From contig NZ_LNBE01000002.1 in the NCBI RefSeq assembly GCF_001445655.1, positions 620,001 through 684,000 of the forward strand: a stretch of 64,000 bases of DNA, given 5' to 3'. The notes under the pieces were generated by a model. That model was not told where the DNA came from, searched no databases, and was given only the letters and a program-made list of their open reading frames with translations. Positions 41,861 through 50,382 of the stretch are shown here, in pieces (the first letter of the stretch is position 1; every line of letters begins with the position of its first letter). Position numbers and translations under genes: made by a program. Origin of the DNA: Streptomyces roseifaciens (lineage in GTDB: Bacteria > Actinomycetota > Actinomycetes > Streptomycetales > Streptomycetaceae).

Positions 41861-42430
41861 TCAGCCGTTGCGGCCGGGGCCGGTAGGCCGGTGCCATGTG
41901 TCCGTCGGGCCGACCGGCACCACGACGGGAGGGTGGCGCCGCGGCGGCCGTACCGCCCCGCGGGCGTCCTTCACGTCCGCCTCGTCGGGGTGGACGACCA
42001 TGACGGGGCCGCGGGCGTGCCGGAGGCAGTGGCGGCTGACCGAGCCGTGGAGGAACCGGTGCCACAGCCCGTGGCTGCCGGCGCCCAGCACCAGCATGTC
42101 CGTGTCGTGCCGGGCGCTGGCCACCAGGGCCGGTCCCGGCTCCGCGCGGACGATCCGCGGGGCCACCCTCAGGCGGAACGGTGCGGCGCCGAGCGCCCTC
42201 TCGCACGTCTTGGTCAGGGCCCTGCGGGCCTGGGCCTCCCAGTGCGCGCGGACGTCGGCCGGGGCGGGCTGCAGGGCGTCCGCCGCCTCCCCGCCCGGCG
42301 GCGACCAGGCCAGCACGGGACACAGGGCCGCGCCGTGGCGGGCCGCCTCCTGCGCGCCCTGCCTGAGCGCGGCGACACTGCCCGCCGAACCGTCCACGCC
42401 TACGACGACGCGCTCCACCGTTCGCGACAT
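41861..42430 (-). CDS. Universal stress protein (UspA family)
   Basis: The 189-residue protein has the Usp fold start ERVVVGVDGSAGSVAALRQG and the ATP-binding G-x2-G-x9-GS motif (GAGSHGLWHRFLHGSVSRHC), ending in VMVVHPDE. A Pro/Arg-rich tail of about 35 residues is extra. The start at 42430 follows GAGGAGG. It is likely an ATP-binding stress or dormancy protein. It stands alone, with a hairpin upstream. Confidence 0.87.
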   Translation of the reverse strand: MSRTVERVVVGVDGSAGSVAALRQGAQEAARHGAALCPVLAWSPPGGEAADALQPAPADVRAHWEAQARRALTKTCERALGAAPFRLRVAPRIVRAEPGPALVASARHDTDMLVLGAGSHGLWHRFLHGSVSRHCLRHARGPVMVVHPDEADVKDARGAVRPPRRHPPVVVPVGPTDTWHRPTGPGRNG

Positions 42431-42537
42431 ACCGTCCGCCTCCTCGGGATTCGTCTGTCCGCTGTACGGCAACGTGATCCACGTTACGAAGCGCCCGCCC
42501 GATGCGTATCGGCCTAATGGGTGGCAAATCGGGTGAT

Positions 42538-42559
42538 ACCCCCTCCGGTCGGAGGGGGT
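42538..42559. terminator. Terminator after the epimerase operon
   Basis: ACCCCCTCCG-GT-CGGAGGGGGT is a perfect 10-bp stem located 70 nt beyond the epimerase stop on the minus strand. It separates that operon from the stress protein gene. Confidence 0.65.
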
Positions 42560-42628
42560 GTGCGAGGCCTCGCCACCCTCCTCACGGATGGTGACGGGCC
42601 CGCCACTGCTCGGACCCGACCGGACCGA

Positions 42629-43663
42629 TCAGACCTGATAGCGGTCCGGGGCGAAGAGGTGCAGGTTGTCCCGGACCCAGTCCGAGGTGCGGGCCAGGCC
42701 CTCCTCCAGCCCCACCCGGGGCTGCCATCCGGCCCACTCCCGGGCCCGGGTGTTGTCCGACAGCAGCCGCTCCACCTCACTGCCGGCGGGCCGCAGCCGC
42801 GACGGGTCCACCACGACCTTCGCGTCCCGGCCGGAAGCCCGGACCAGTGACTCGGCGAGGTCGCCGATGGAGATCTCCCGCCCGGTGCCGAGGTTGACGG
42901 CGTGCCCCACGGCCCGGTCGCAGTCCGCGAGCGCCAGGAAGCCCTCGGCGGTGTCGGTGACGTAGGTGAAGTCGCGCGTCGGCGACGTGGACCCCAGCCG
43001 GATCTCCTCGGCCCCCGAGTGCAGCTGCGCGAGGATCGTGGGGATCACCGCCCGCGCCGACTGCCGCGGTCCGTAGGTGTTGAAGGGCCGCACGACCGTC
43101 ACCGGCAGCTCGAAGGAGTGCGCGTAGGACAGGGCCAGCATGTCCGCGCCGATCTTCGAGGCGGAGTACGGCGACTGCGGCTGCAGCGGGTGCTCCTCGC
43201 TGATCGGCGCGGTCAGGGCGGTGCCGTAGACCTCGCTGGTCGACGTGTGCACCATGCGTCGCACACCGTGGCGGCGGCAGGCCGCGGCCACGTTCTCCGT
43301 ACCGGCCACATTGGTCTGCACGTACGCTTCCGGCGACGCGTAGCTGTACGGAATGCCGATCAGGGCCGCCAGGTGGAAGACGGTGTCGCACCCCGCCACC
43401 GCGTCCATCACACGCCCGGCGTCGCGGACGTCCCCGGCGAGCGTCTCCACCGGCGAACCGGGCCCGAGGTAACGGGCGAGGTGGCCGCGCTCGGCGTACG
43501 GCTTGTAGTGCACGAGCACCCGGACGCGCGCCCCGCGCTCGACGAGCAGGTCGACGAGGGTCGACCCGATGAAGCCCTCGGCTCCGGTGACCAGCACGCT
43601 GCGTCCGGCCCAGTCGGTGGTGTCGTTCAGCTCAGTGGTCATTGCAGTGGTCATGCCGGTCAT
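42629..43663 (-). CDS. NAD-dependent epimerase/dehydratase (extended SDR)
   Basis: The 344-residue enzyme has the Rossmann loop GAEGFIGS, DVRDAGRVMDAVAGCDTVFH, the catalytic SPYSASKIGAD (Tyr-x3-Lys) with STSEVYG, and VRPFNTYGPRQSARAVIPT. These are typical of nucleotide-sugar 4,6-dehydratases, 4-epimerases or UDP-GlcA decarboxylases. The ATG at 43663 overlaps the MurG-like gene stop (ATGA). Two further in-frame ATGs follow closely, but overlap favours the first. With the MurG-like glycosyltransferase it probably makes and transfers a modified sugar to a lipid acceptor. Confidence 0.85.
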   Translation of the reverse strand: MTGMTTAMTTELNDTTDWAGRSVLVTGAEGFIGSTLVDLLVERGARVRVLVHYKPYAERGHLARYLGPGSPVETLAGDVRDAGRVMDAVAGCDTVFHLAALIGIPYSYASPEAYVQTNVAGTENVAAACRRHGVRRMVHTSTSEVYGTALTAPISEEHPLQPQSPYSASKIGADMLALSYAHSFELPVTVVRPFNTYGPRQSARAVIPTILAQLHSGAEEIRLGSTSPTRDFTYVTDTAEGFLALADCDRAVGHAVNLGTGREISIGDLAESLVRASGRDAKVVVDPSRLRPAGSEVERLLSDNTRAREWAGWQPRVGLEEGLARTSDWVRDNLHLFAPDRYQV

Positions 43664-44856
43664 GCGTGGTTCCTCTCAACAGCCTGGAACGGAAAGGGAT
43701 TCGCGGGGGCGCGGCCTGCCAGGCGCAGCGCCCACGCCGCCATGAGGTCGGCCGCGAGGGCGTGCGTGCCCGGGGTGGCCGCGGTACCCATTGCGGCGAG
43801 CCGGGCCGGGTCGGCGAACAGGGGCTCGATCAGGCCGGCGAGCCGGTCGCCGGTGGCTTCGCCGTCGGGGAGCAGGAGCCCCGCGCCGGCGTCCGAGAGC
43901 ACCCGGGCGTTGTGGGTCTGGTGGTCGTGCGGCGCGTGCGGGTACGGGACCAGGACCGCGGGCACGCCCACGCTCGACAGCTCCGCCACCGTCGCCGATC
44001 CCGCCCGGCACACCATGACGTCGGCGGCCGCGTAGGCGAGGTCCATCCGGTCGAGGTAGCCCACCGCGGTGGCCACCCGGTCGCCGCCCTCGGCGGCGAG
44101 GCGGGCCCGTACCTGCTCCAGTGCGCCCGGCCCGGTCTTGATCACCAGGTGGACGTCCGGCCGCCCGCGCCACCGCGAGGCCAGCTGGAGCGCCGCCTCC
44201 GTCAGCCGTGCCGCGCCCAGGCTCCCGCCGTTGAAAAGCACCAGCCGCGTGCCCTCCGGCACCCCGAACCAGCGGCGGGCCTCCCCGCGCAGAGCCTTCC
44301 GCCCGCCCCGGTCGAGCCCTGCGACGTCGCTGACCAGCGGCATGCCGACCGTCTCCGCGCGCAGGGCCGTACGCGCCGGCAAGTGCTCGCGGGTGCGGTC
44401 GAAGGCGAGCGCGATGTGCGGGGTGAGGGTCGCAGCGAAACGGTTCGCCCTGCCCGGCACCGCATTCGACTCGTGCACCAGCACCGGCCGGCGCGCCATC
44501 CGCGCCCCCAGCACCGCGGGCGCGCTCGGATAGCCGCCCATGCCCACGACGACGTGCGCACCCTGCTCCTCGATCACGCGCTGCGCCTGTCTCCCCGAGC
44601 GCAACAGATCGGCGGGGAGCAGGTACCGGCGGGCCCCGAGCGAGGAATCGAAGGGGATCATGTCCACGGTGTGGAGCCGGTATCCCGCATCCGGTATCAG
44701 GCGGGTCTCCAGACCGCGTTCCGTACCGATGAAACTGATGACGGCGTGCGGCACTGCTCTGCGGAGCGCGTCGGCGACCGCCAGCCCGGGGTAAATGTGA
44801 CCACCGGTCCCGCCTGCGCCGATGACCACCGAAAGGTTGTCGTCTGCTGTAGCCAT
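43660..44856 (-). CDS. MurG-like UDP-GlcNAc transferase outside the division cluster
   Basis: The 398-residue GT28 enzyme has the MurG loops GAGGTGGHIYPGLAVADALR (N-terminal), HVVVGMGGYPSAPAVLGAR, FNGGSLGAARL and the donor-binding CRAGSATVAELSSVGVPAVL. Standard murG lies in the dcw cluster, and none of those genes (murC, ftsQ, ftsZ) is here. It is therefore a second copy or a specialised relative. It could add a sugar to lipid I or another polyprenyl-linked acceptor. The coupled epimerase suggests a non-standard sugar donor. I see no clear ribosome site at ATG 44856. Confidence 0.85.
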   Translation of the reverse strand: MATADDNLSVVIGAGGTGGHIYPGLAVADALRRAVPHAVISFIGTERGLETRLIPDAGYRLHTVDMIPFDSSLGARRYLLPADLLRSGRQAQRVIEEQGAHVVVGMGGYPSAPAVLGARMARRPVLVHESNAVPGRANRFAATLTPHIALAFDRTREHLPARTALRAETVGMPLVSDVAGLDRGGRKALRGEARRWFGVPEGTRLVLFNGGSLGAARLTEAALQLASRWRGRPDVHLVIKTGPGALEQVRARLAAEGGDRVATAVGYLDRMDLAYAAADVMVCRAGSATVAELSSVGVPAVLVPYPHAPHDHQTHNARVLSDAGAGLLLPDGEATGDRLAGLIEPLFADPARLAAMGTAATPGTHALAADLMAAWALRLAGRAPANPFPFQAVERNHA

Positions 44857-44913
44857 GGCCGCAGCTTGGCGAAACGCTTTAAGAACCCACTAAGAAAAAC
44901 CCTCGCCGGCAGG

Positions 44914-45462
44914 CTAGCGGCGGCGGGCCGACCACTCCTCCCGGGTCAGGACGTATTCGACGTCGCCGTGCTCGTCGCCCTCGACCGGGTAGGGCCAGTC
45001 CTCGACGTACGTGCGGGAATGCGAGAGCCCGCACTTCTCCATGACGTGGCGCGAGCCCGCGTTCACGAACATCGTGTTCGCGGTGATCCGGTCGTAGCCC
45101 AGCTCGCCGAATCCCTTGTCGATGAGGGCGAGGGCGCCTTCCGTCGCGTAGCCGCGGCCCCAGGCGGCCCTGCGGAGCCGGTAGCCGAGGTCGGCCGAGC
45201 CGGCGGGGGCGTTCTCGAGGGGGCGGAGGCAGTGCCAGCCGATGAATTCGCCGGTGTCCCGCAGGTGCGTCGCCCAGAAGCCGCCGCGCAGCATCCGCTC
45301 GAAGGACTCGGCGCGGATCTCGGCCCGTGTCATGGGGCGGCCGCCCGTGATGTACCGCATGACCTCGGGGTCGCCGTCGAGTCCGACGACGAGGTCCAGG
45401 TCGGCCTCGGTGTCGGCGAACGGGCGCAGGGCCAGGCGGGCGGTGGTGAGGAAGGTGGTCAT
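44914..45462 (-). CDS. GNAT-family N-acetyltransferase (RimJ/RimL type)
   Basis: The 182-residue protein begins with TARLALRPFADTEADLDLV. It has the acetyl-CoA binding run RRAAWGRGYATEGALALIDK and the C-terminal NAGSRHVMEKCGL, all typical of RimJ/RimL-like transferases. The acceptor may be a ribosomal N-terminus or a small amine. It is followed after 57 bp by the MurG-like gene on the same strand and may be co-transcribed. Confidence 0.87.
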   Translation of the reverse strand: MTTFLTTARLALRPFADTEADLDLVVGLDGDPEVMRYITGGRPMTRAEIRAESFERMLRGGFWATHLRDTGEFIGWHCLRPLENAPAGSADLGYRLRRAAWGRGYATEGALALIDKGFGELGYDRITANTMFVNAGSRHVMEKCGLSHSRTYVEDWPYPVEGDEHGDVEYVLTREEWSARRR

Positions 45463-45534
45463 GTGGGGATCTTCGTCAGGGCGTGCTGCGGGCGCCAGCC
45501 GATTTCCCGAGCGACGGGTTCCTCAAGGGGTTGC

Positions 45535-46617
45535 TCACCGGGCGCGCTGTACGTTCCACAGCGGCAGTCCCTCGAAGAAGGCCACCGCCTCCTCGCGCCA
45601 GTGCGCACGCCAGCCGGAGGCCTCCCCGGCGGCCTCCTCGGCGTGGCGGAGCATCGCGGCCCGGAGCGCGTCGTCCACGCCGTGTTCCCGGGCGATCCGG
45701 CGGATGCGGTCGATCGTCTCGGCCGTGCAGCCGGGGTCGCCGAGCGCGGACTCCAGCAGGCTGCGCTCCGCGGCCGTGGCGGCGGCCAGGACCGCGCGCA
45801 CGGCGTAGCTGCGGCGGCCGGAGCGGATGTCGGAGCCCGGTGACTTCCCGATGACGTTCTCGTCGCCGAAGAAATCGAGGTAGTCGTCGCGCATCTGTCC
45901 GCTGATGCCGGCCGGTGTCGCGTAGCGGCGCAGCCGCTCGTCGTGCTCGGCCAGGTGCTCGCCGGCGGCCAGCAGCCCCAGGCGCAGCGGGGCGAGGATC
46001 GAGTACCGGGTGGTCTTGTACTCGCAGACGGTGTGCAGCAGGTCCTCGGACGGCAGGGGCTGGAAGTCGCGTTCCAGGTCGGCGATCTGGCCGGCAACGG
46101 TCTCCGCGCCCGCACGCAACTGCACCTCCAGCATGGCCTGCTTGCGCTCCGCGGGGGCGTCCGCCCCCAGCAGGACGTGCATGGACAGGAAGGACGCGAG
46201 GTCTCCTGCGAGCACGGCGAGCCCCAGTGCGGTGCCGTCGTCCCCGGGGAACTCCCGGCGGTAGGCGTAGTACGTGGACGGGCCGCCGCGGCGCACGGGC
46301 GAGTCGTCGATGATGTCGTCGTGGACCAGGCCGTGCGTCTGGAGCAGTTCGATGCTCAGCGCGGCCTCCTCCAGGCCGGGCACCTGCTCGTCGGTCACCA
46401 GCCGGGCCGCCTCGTACAGCAGGGCGACCCGCAGGCGCTTCCCGCCGCGCAGGGAGAGGTCCCGCAGGAGTTCCAGGCAGCGGGGGGTGAAGCGGCTGAG
46501 CGGCGGGGTGTCGAGGCTCTTCGCGAGGGAGTCGAAGTACGCCTCGAAGCGGGTGTCGAACCGGTGCCGGTAGCCGGCGACCCGCTGCTGGGCGGCGGCC
46601 GCGGTCGATTTGTCCAT
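45535..46617 (-). CDS. Polyprenyl (GGPP-type) diphosphate synthase
   Basis: The 360-residue enzyme has both Asp-rich motifs of E-isoprenyl synthases: LVHDDIIDDSPVRRG (residues 98-112) and GQMRDDYLDFFGD, with GGKRLRVAL binding IPP. The residues four and five before the first motif are Gly96 and His95, not the bulky aromatics that stop chain growth at C15, so a C20 or longer product is likely (inference). It could feed terpenoid, quinone or carrier-lipid synthesis. No terpene cyclase is adjacent. The ATG at 46617 has only a weak GGTGG ribosome site. Confidence 0.88.
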   Translation of the reverse strand: MDKSTAAAAQQRVAGYRHRFDTRFEAYFDSLAKSLDTPPLSRFTPRCLELLRDLSLRGGKRLRVALLYEAARLVTDEQVPGLEEAALSIELLQTHGLVHDDIIDDSPVRRGGPSTYYAYRREFPGDDGTALGLAVLAGDLASFLSMHVLLGADAPAERKQAMLEVQLRAGAETVAGQIADLERDFQPLPSEDLLHTVCEYKTTRYSILAPLRLGLLAAGEHLAEHDERLRRYATPAGISGQMRDDYLDFFGDENVIGKSPGSDIRSGRRSYAVRAVLAAATAAERSLLESALGDPGCTAETIDRIRRIAREHGVDDALRAAMLRHAEEAAGEASGWRAHWREEAVAFFEGLPLWNVQRAR

Positions 46618-46662
46618 GGGACCACCATTTCAGCAGGTCAGGAGCTCGGGGATGCGCCTTCA

Positions 46663-47739
46663 TCATCGCATCGGCCCGGCACCCGACCGACGGTGAAGGC
46701 CGGGTCCGTGAGCGTTGGCCGGTCCCCCGGGGAGCAGCCCGGCCGCGGCCAGGTCCCGCCACAGTTCCTCCGGCACCTCCGTGCCGGCCAGGCGGACATC
46801 CGTCGTGACCTCGGCCGCGCTGCGCATGCCGACGAGCACGGAGGCCACCGCGGGGTGCCGGGCCGGCCAGGCCAGTGCTGCTGCGGGCAGCGGTACGCCG
46901 TGGGTCTCGCATACGGCGGCGATGCGCTGCGCCCGCGCCACCGATCGTTCCGGCGCCCGCCGGTAGTCGTAATAGGCGCCCGGGCGCGGGTCGGCCAGGA
47001 TGCCGCTGTTGAACACTCCGGCCGCGACGACGGCCACCCCGCGCCGCTCGCACAACGGGAACAGCTCGCGCTGTGCGCCGCCGTCGAGCAGGCTGCAGCG
47101 TCCCGCGCACAGCACCACGTCCGGGTCGGTCTCGGCGACGAACCGGGTGAGCATCGCGGCGTCGTTCATGGCGATCCCGATCGCCTTCACCACGCCCTCG
47201 TCGCGCAGCCGGGCCAGCGCCGGGAACGCCTCACCGGCCGCCTGCTCCCAGTGGTCGTCGGGATCGTGGACGTACAGCACGTCGACCCGGTCCACGCGGA
47301 GGCGGTGCAGGCTGCCCTCCAGGCTGCGCAGCACTCCGCCCCGGCTGTAGTCGCGCACCCGCGCCCGGTCCCGGCCGACGGCGAACTCCCCGCCGTCCCC
47401 GCCCTGCGGCACTCCGGCGTTCGGATCGGCGTCGGCGAGGACGCGGCCGACCTTGGTGGAGATGGTGAACGCGTCCCGCGGCACTCCGGCCAGGGCCGCA
47501 CCGAGACGTTCCTCGGACAATCCGGCTCCGTAGTGCGGAGCGGTGTCGAAGTAGCGGACGCCGGCTTCCCAGGCCGCTCGGACGGCCCCTTCCGCCGTGG
47601 CCGCGCCGACCGGGCGGAACAGTCCGCCGAGCGCCGCGCCGCCGAAGCCCATCCGGGTGACCGGGAGACCGGACCGGCCGAGCGCGGCGTACCCGGCCGG
47701 GCCACCGGGCAGGGCGAGGGACACCGGAGAGGCGGTCAC
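46663..47739 (-). CDS. Aldo/keto reductase (D-threo-aldose/fucose dehydrogenase type)
   Basis: The 358-residue protein has AKR landmarks: [17 protein letters not shown], the active-site Asp/Tyr in [48 protein letters not shown] and the C-terminal NADP-binding [11 protein letters not shown]. It resembles D-threo-aldose 1-dehydrogenases that oxidise L-fucose or similar sugars. The GTG start at 47739 overlaps the sugar transporter stop (GTGA), so the two form one uptake-and-oxidation unit. Confidence 0.85.
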   Translation of the reverse strand: MTASPVSLALPGGPAGYAALGRSGLPVTRMGFGGAALGGLFRPVGAATAEGAVRAAWEAGVRYFDTAPHYGAGLSEERLGAALAGVPRDAFTISTKVGRVLADADPNAGVPQGGDGGEFAVGRDRARVRDYSRGGVLRSLEGSLHRLRVDRVDVLYVHDPDDHWEQAAGEAFPALARLRDEGVVKAIGIAMNDAAMLTRFVAETDPDVVLCAGRCSLLDGGAQRELFPLCERRGVAVVAAGVFNSGILADPRPGAYYDYRRAPERSVARAQRIAAVCETHGVPLPAAALAWPARHPAVASVLVGMRSAAEVTTDVRLAGTEVPEELWRDLAAAGLLPGGPANAHGPGLHRRSGAGPMR

Positions 47740-49202
47740 CGGGCACCCGCCCGGTCCTCGCATTCCCCGCACTCCCCACGGCCCCCGCGTTTCCCGTCCT
47801 CCCCACGGCCTCCGCCCGCCCCGCGCTGCCGCCAGTACCGTTCGATCTCCTCCAGCGACCGCCCCGCCGTCTCCGGAACCCACCGGGCGACGTACCACGC
47901 GGCCACTACGGACAGCACCGCGAAGACCGCGAACACCGAGCTGCCGACCGCCTCCAGCACGTCCGGGAAGACCAGGGAGAAGACGAAGTTGAGCAGGTAC
48001 TGCGCAAAGGTCACCACGCCCATGCCGACCGCCCGGGCCCGCAGCGGCAGCACCTCGGGGCAGTACAGCCAGAACACGGGGCCGAGACCGAACCCGAAGG
48101 CCAGGGTGTAGACGAACACGCACGCCACGGCGAGCGGTCCGACGTCCGGGAAGACGGCCAGCACCACCATCGGCGGCGCCTGCGCGGCCAGCGAGACCGT
48201 CAGCATCCGCACCCTCCCCAGCCGCTCGACGAACGGCAGGGAGACGGCTGTGGACAGCACGAGCGCCGTGCCGACGCAGTAGTTCGCCACGGTGCCGGCA
48301 CCGGCGCTCCCGCCGCCGGCGACGTGGGAGAAGATGACCGGCGCGTAGTACACCACCGCGTTGATCCCGGTGAAGACCTGAAAGAACGTCAGCACGAGGG
48401 TGATGCCCAGCGCCGGACGGTACCCGCCCAGCAGTTCGCGCAGGCCCGCGTGCCGGCCGGCCAGACCCGCGCGGATCTCGGCCACCTCCTCGTCCGCACT
48501 GCGGACGGTGGCGCGCAGGCGGCGCAGCACCCGGCGCGCCTCGGCCTCCCGGCCGCGCAGCATCAGCCAGCGGGGTCCGGGCGGGCTGACGAGCATCCCG
48601 GCCAGGAAGACGACGGCGGGGAGCGCCCCCAGCCCCAGCATCCACTCCCACGCGCCGGCCGCCGACAGCGCGTCGCCCACCGCGTAGGCGAGCAGGATGC
48701 CGACGTTGACCGAGAGCTGGTACAACGCCGTGATCCGGCCCCGCAGTCGTCCGGGGGCGAGCTCGCTCAGATAGATCAGCCCGAACATGTTGGCCAGGCC
48801 CACGGCGAAGCCGAGCACGAACCGGGAGACCATCAGCACCACGACGTCCTGCGCGACGCCGCAGCCCACCGAACCGGCCACGAAGACCGCACCGGCCAGG
48901 ATCAGCAGGTGCCGCCGGTCCCAGCGCCGCGCCGCCAGCGCACCGCCGACGATCGCCGGCAGCGCGCCGAGCAGCATCAGGCCGGTCACGAGGCCCTGTT
49001 CGGTGGAGTCCAGGCCGAAGCGCTCGGTCAGGGGCTTCAGTGCGCCGGAGATCGCCCCGGCGTCGTAGCCGTACAGGATCCCGGAGAGACCGCCGAGCAC
49101 GGCCACGAAGTGCACCAGCCGTGGGGCCTTCTCGCCCACCTGGCCGCCGGCCCGCCCATCGGCATGGTCGTCTGTACGGGACGCCGGCTGCGCCTCGGTC
49201 AC
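47736..49202 (-). CDS. MFS sugar porter
   Basis: The 488-residue transporter has 12 predicted helices and sugar-porter signatures: [39 protein letters not shown] with [28 protein letters not shown] and the C-terminal [20 protein letters not shown] 49202 is chosen because GGGAGGG lies just upstream and it fits the family N-terminus. It should import a monosaccharide by proton symport. The overlapping aldo/keto reductase would oxidise the imported sugar. Confidence 0.9.
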   Translation of the reverse strand: MTEAQPASRTDDHADGRAGGQVGEKAPRLVHFVAVLGGLSGILYGYDAGAISGALKPLTERFGLDSTEQGLVTGLMLLGALPAIVGGALAARRWDRRHLLILAGAVFVAGSVGCGVAQDVVVLMVSRFVLGFAVGLANMFGLIYLSELAPGRLRGRITALYQLSVNVGILLAYAVGDALSAAGAWEWMLGLGALPAVVFLAGMLVSPPGPRWLMLRGREAEARRVLRRLRATVRSADEEVAEIRAGLAGRHAGLRELLGGYRPALGITLVLTFFQVFTGINAVVYYAPVIFSHVAGGGSAGAGTVANYCVGTALVLSTAVSLPFVERLGRVRMLTVSLAAQAPPMVVLAVFPDVGPLAVACVFVYTLAFGFGLGPVFWLYCPEVLPLRARAVGMGVVTFAQYLLNFVFSLVFPDVLEAVGSSVFAVFAVLSVVAAWYVARWVPETAGRSLEEIERYWRQRGAGGGRGEDGKRGGRGECGECEDRAGAR

Positions 49203-49349
49203 GGGCCCTCCCAGGATCGGTGAACCGGGGTGGCGCGGCGCCGGCTTCTCCGGGGACCGCCCGTGATGACGGAGCCGCCTGGTGAGCGTGAGCAGCAGCC
49301 AGCATGACGACCGGGCCGTACGGCCGCAAGACCGGCCCCCGCGGCACCA

Positions 49350-49370
49350 CCTGCCCCGCACGGGGGCAGG
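49350..49370. terminator. Terminator after the CopD-like membrane gene
   Basis: CCTGCCCC-GCACG-GGGGCAGG forms an 8-bp perfect stem 26 nt beyond the stop of the minus-strand membrane gene. Confidence 0.6.
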
Positions 49371-49395
49371 CGGCTCGCCGGAACCGGCCGGTGCG

Positions 49396-50013
49396 CTAAC
49401 TCTGGCTGTTCAGGAAGCCGATGACGACGGCCCCCCACCAGCAGATCTGGGAGACGAGGGCGGTGGCGCCGCCCCAGGCCAGCAGGCGCGGTGCGGGTGA
49501 CGCGGAGGACTGCTCCGCCATGCGCTTGTTGAGGAGGCCCGCCTGCAGGCCGTTGAGGCCGAGGAGGAGCACCAGCACCAGTTTGACGGCGGTGAGCGTG
49601 GAGGACGGGCTGGGGTGGAGCAGCATGCCGCTGAGGACGAGTCCCACGAGACCGGCCCAGATGGGCAGGTGCAGCCGGCCCGCGCTGCCGAGGGCCTCCT
49701 GGAGGCTGCAGCGGCCCGTGATCCACAGCAGCCCGTAGTAGTCGGCGACCAGCACGGCGCCGAAGCCGAGGACGAGGCTCGCGAGGTGGACGAAGAGCGC
49801 GGCGGTGTGGAGCGTCGCGTCGGCCGTCAGGTGGAAGGAGATCCACACGCAGGCCGCCCAGGCCGCGCACAGCACGAGCGCGGCGCCGGCCACCGTCCAC
49901 CAGGAGTCGTACAGGCTCAGCGGCCGCGCGTGGCGGGCGCCGGAGGTGAGGGTGCGGGTCGGTTCAGGCGGGCGGACGACGGACAGCGGCGTCTCGGACG
50001 GAAGAGCGGACAC
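49396..50013 (-). CDS. Multi-pass membrane protein of unknown function (CopD-like topology)
   Basis: The 205-residue protein has about five hydrophobic segments ([93 protein letters not shown]). Histidines sit in or near the helices ([18 protein letters not shown]). The pattern resembles CopD or cytochrome-like membrane proteins, but no clear haem motif is present. I chose GTG 50013 because GGGAG lies 8 nt before it; the longer frame upstream is not hydrophobic or conserved-looking. Confidence 0.65.
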   Translation of the reverse strand: MSALPSETPLSVVRPPEPTRTLTSGARHARPLSLYDSWWTVAGAALVLCAAWAACVWISFHLTADATLHTAALFVHLASLVLGFGAVLVADYYGLLWITGRCSLQEALGSAGRLHLPIWAGLVGLVLSGMLLHPSPSSTLTAVKLVLVLLLGLNGLQAGLLNKRMAEQSSASPAPRLLAWGGATALVSQICWWGAVVIGFLNSQS

Positions 50014-50382
50014 GCGGAATTCTCCCAACACAGGCCCTCGCGGCAGACGCGGGACCTTACAGCGGAAAGGCTTATCGATGACCGGCCGTGCGTTACCGGC
50101 TTGTTGCCGGAATGAGACTTTCTCGGGGAACGGCCGGGCTCGGTGCCCGATAAACCTGAACACTCTCGGGAGGAAATCGCAAGCTGCGCAGGTCAGGAAG
50201 GGAATCGGCGGCTATTGATCCGCGCGCATTCCCGGCCGGTCGGTGAATTGACGGCCGCGGAATGGTGATCGCTTTTCTTTGGAATGTGTGACGCGGCACA
50301 TTTCTTGGGCGGGTGAGTGAGTGCACATGGGCGGGGGGGTTTCGGGCCTGCCTTCCGGGGCAGGTCCGAAACCCTCGTGGAA
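50014..50382. other. 369-bp intergenic region with collagenase terminator
   Basis: No credible gene is present. The left part is the upstream region of the membrane gene and includes an AATGTG-N8-CACATT dyad (50283-50302) of unknown role. The right part holds the collagenase terminator described separately. Base composition here is less GC-rich than the neighbours. Confidence 0.5.
50338..50373 (-). terminator. Terminator of the collagenase gene
   Basis: GGTTTCGGGCCTGCC and GGCAGGTCCGAAACC pair at 14 of 15 positions with a 6-nt loop, 10 nt beyond the collagenase stop on the minus strand. Confidence 0.8.

Noticed and set aside
45535..46617. A terpene cluster around the polyprenyl synthase
   Set aside because: No cyclase, P450 or squalene/phytoene synthase is nearby; neighbours are a GNAT gene and a sugar oxidation unit.
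50283..50302. AATGTG-N8-CACATT as a regulon site beside the collagenase terminator
   Set aside because: It is downstream of the collagenase and lacks the GAAAT and ACTGAC parts; kept only as an unassigned dyad.
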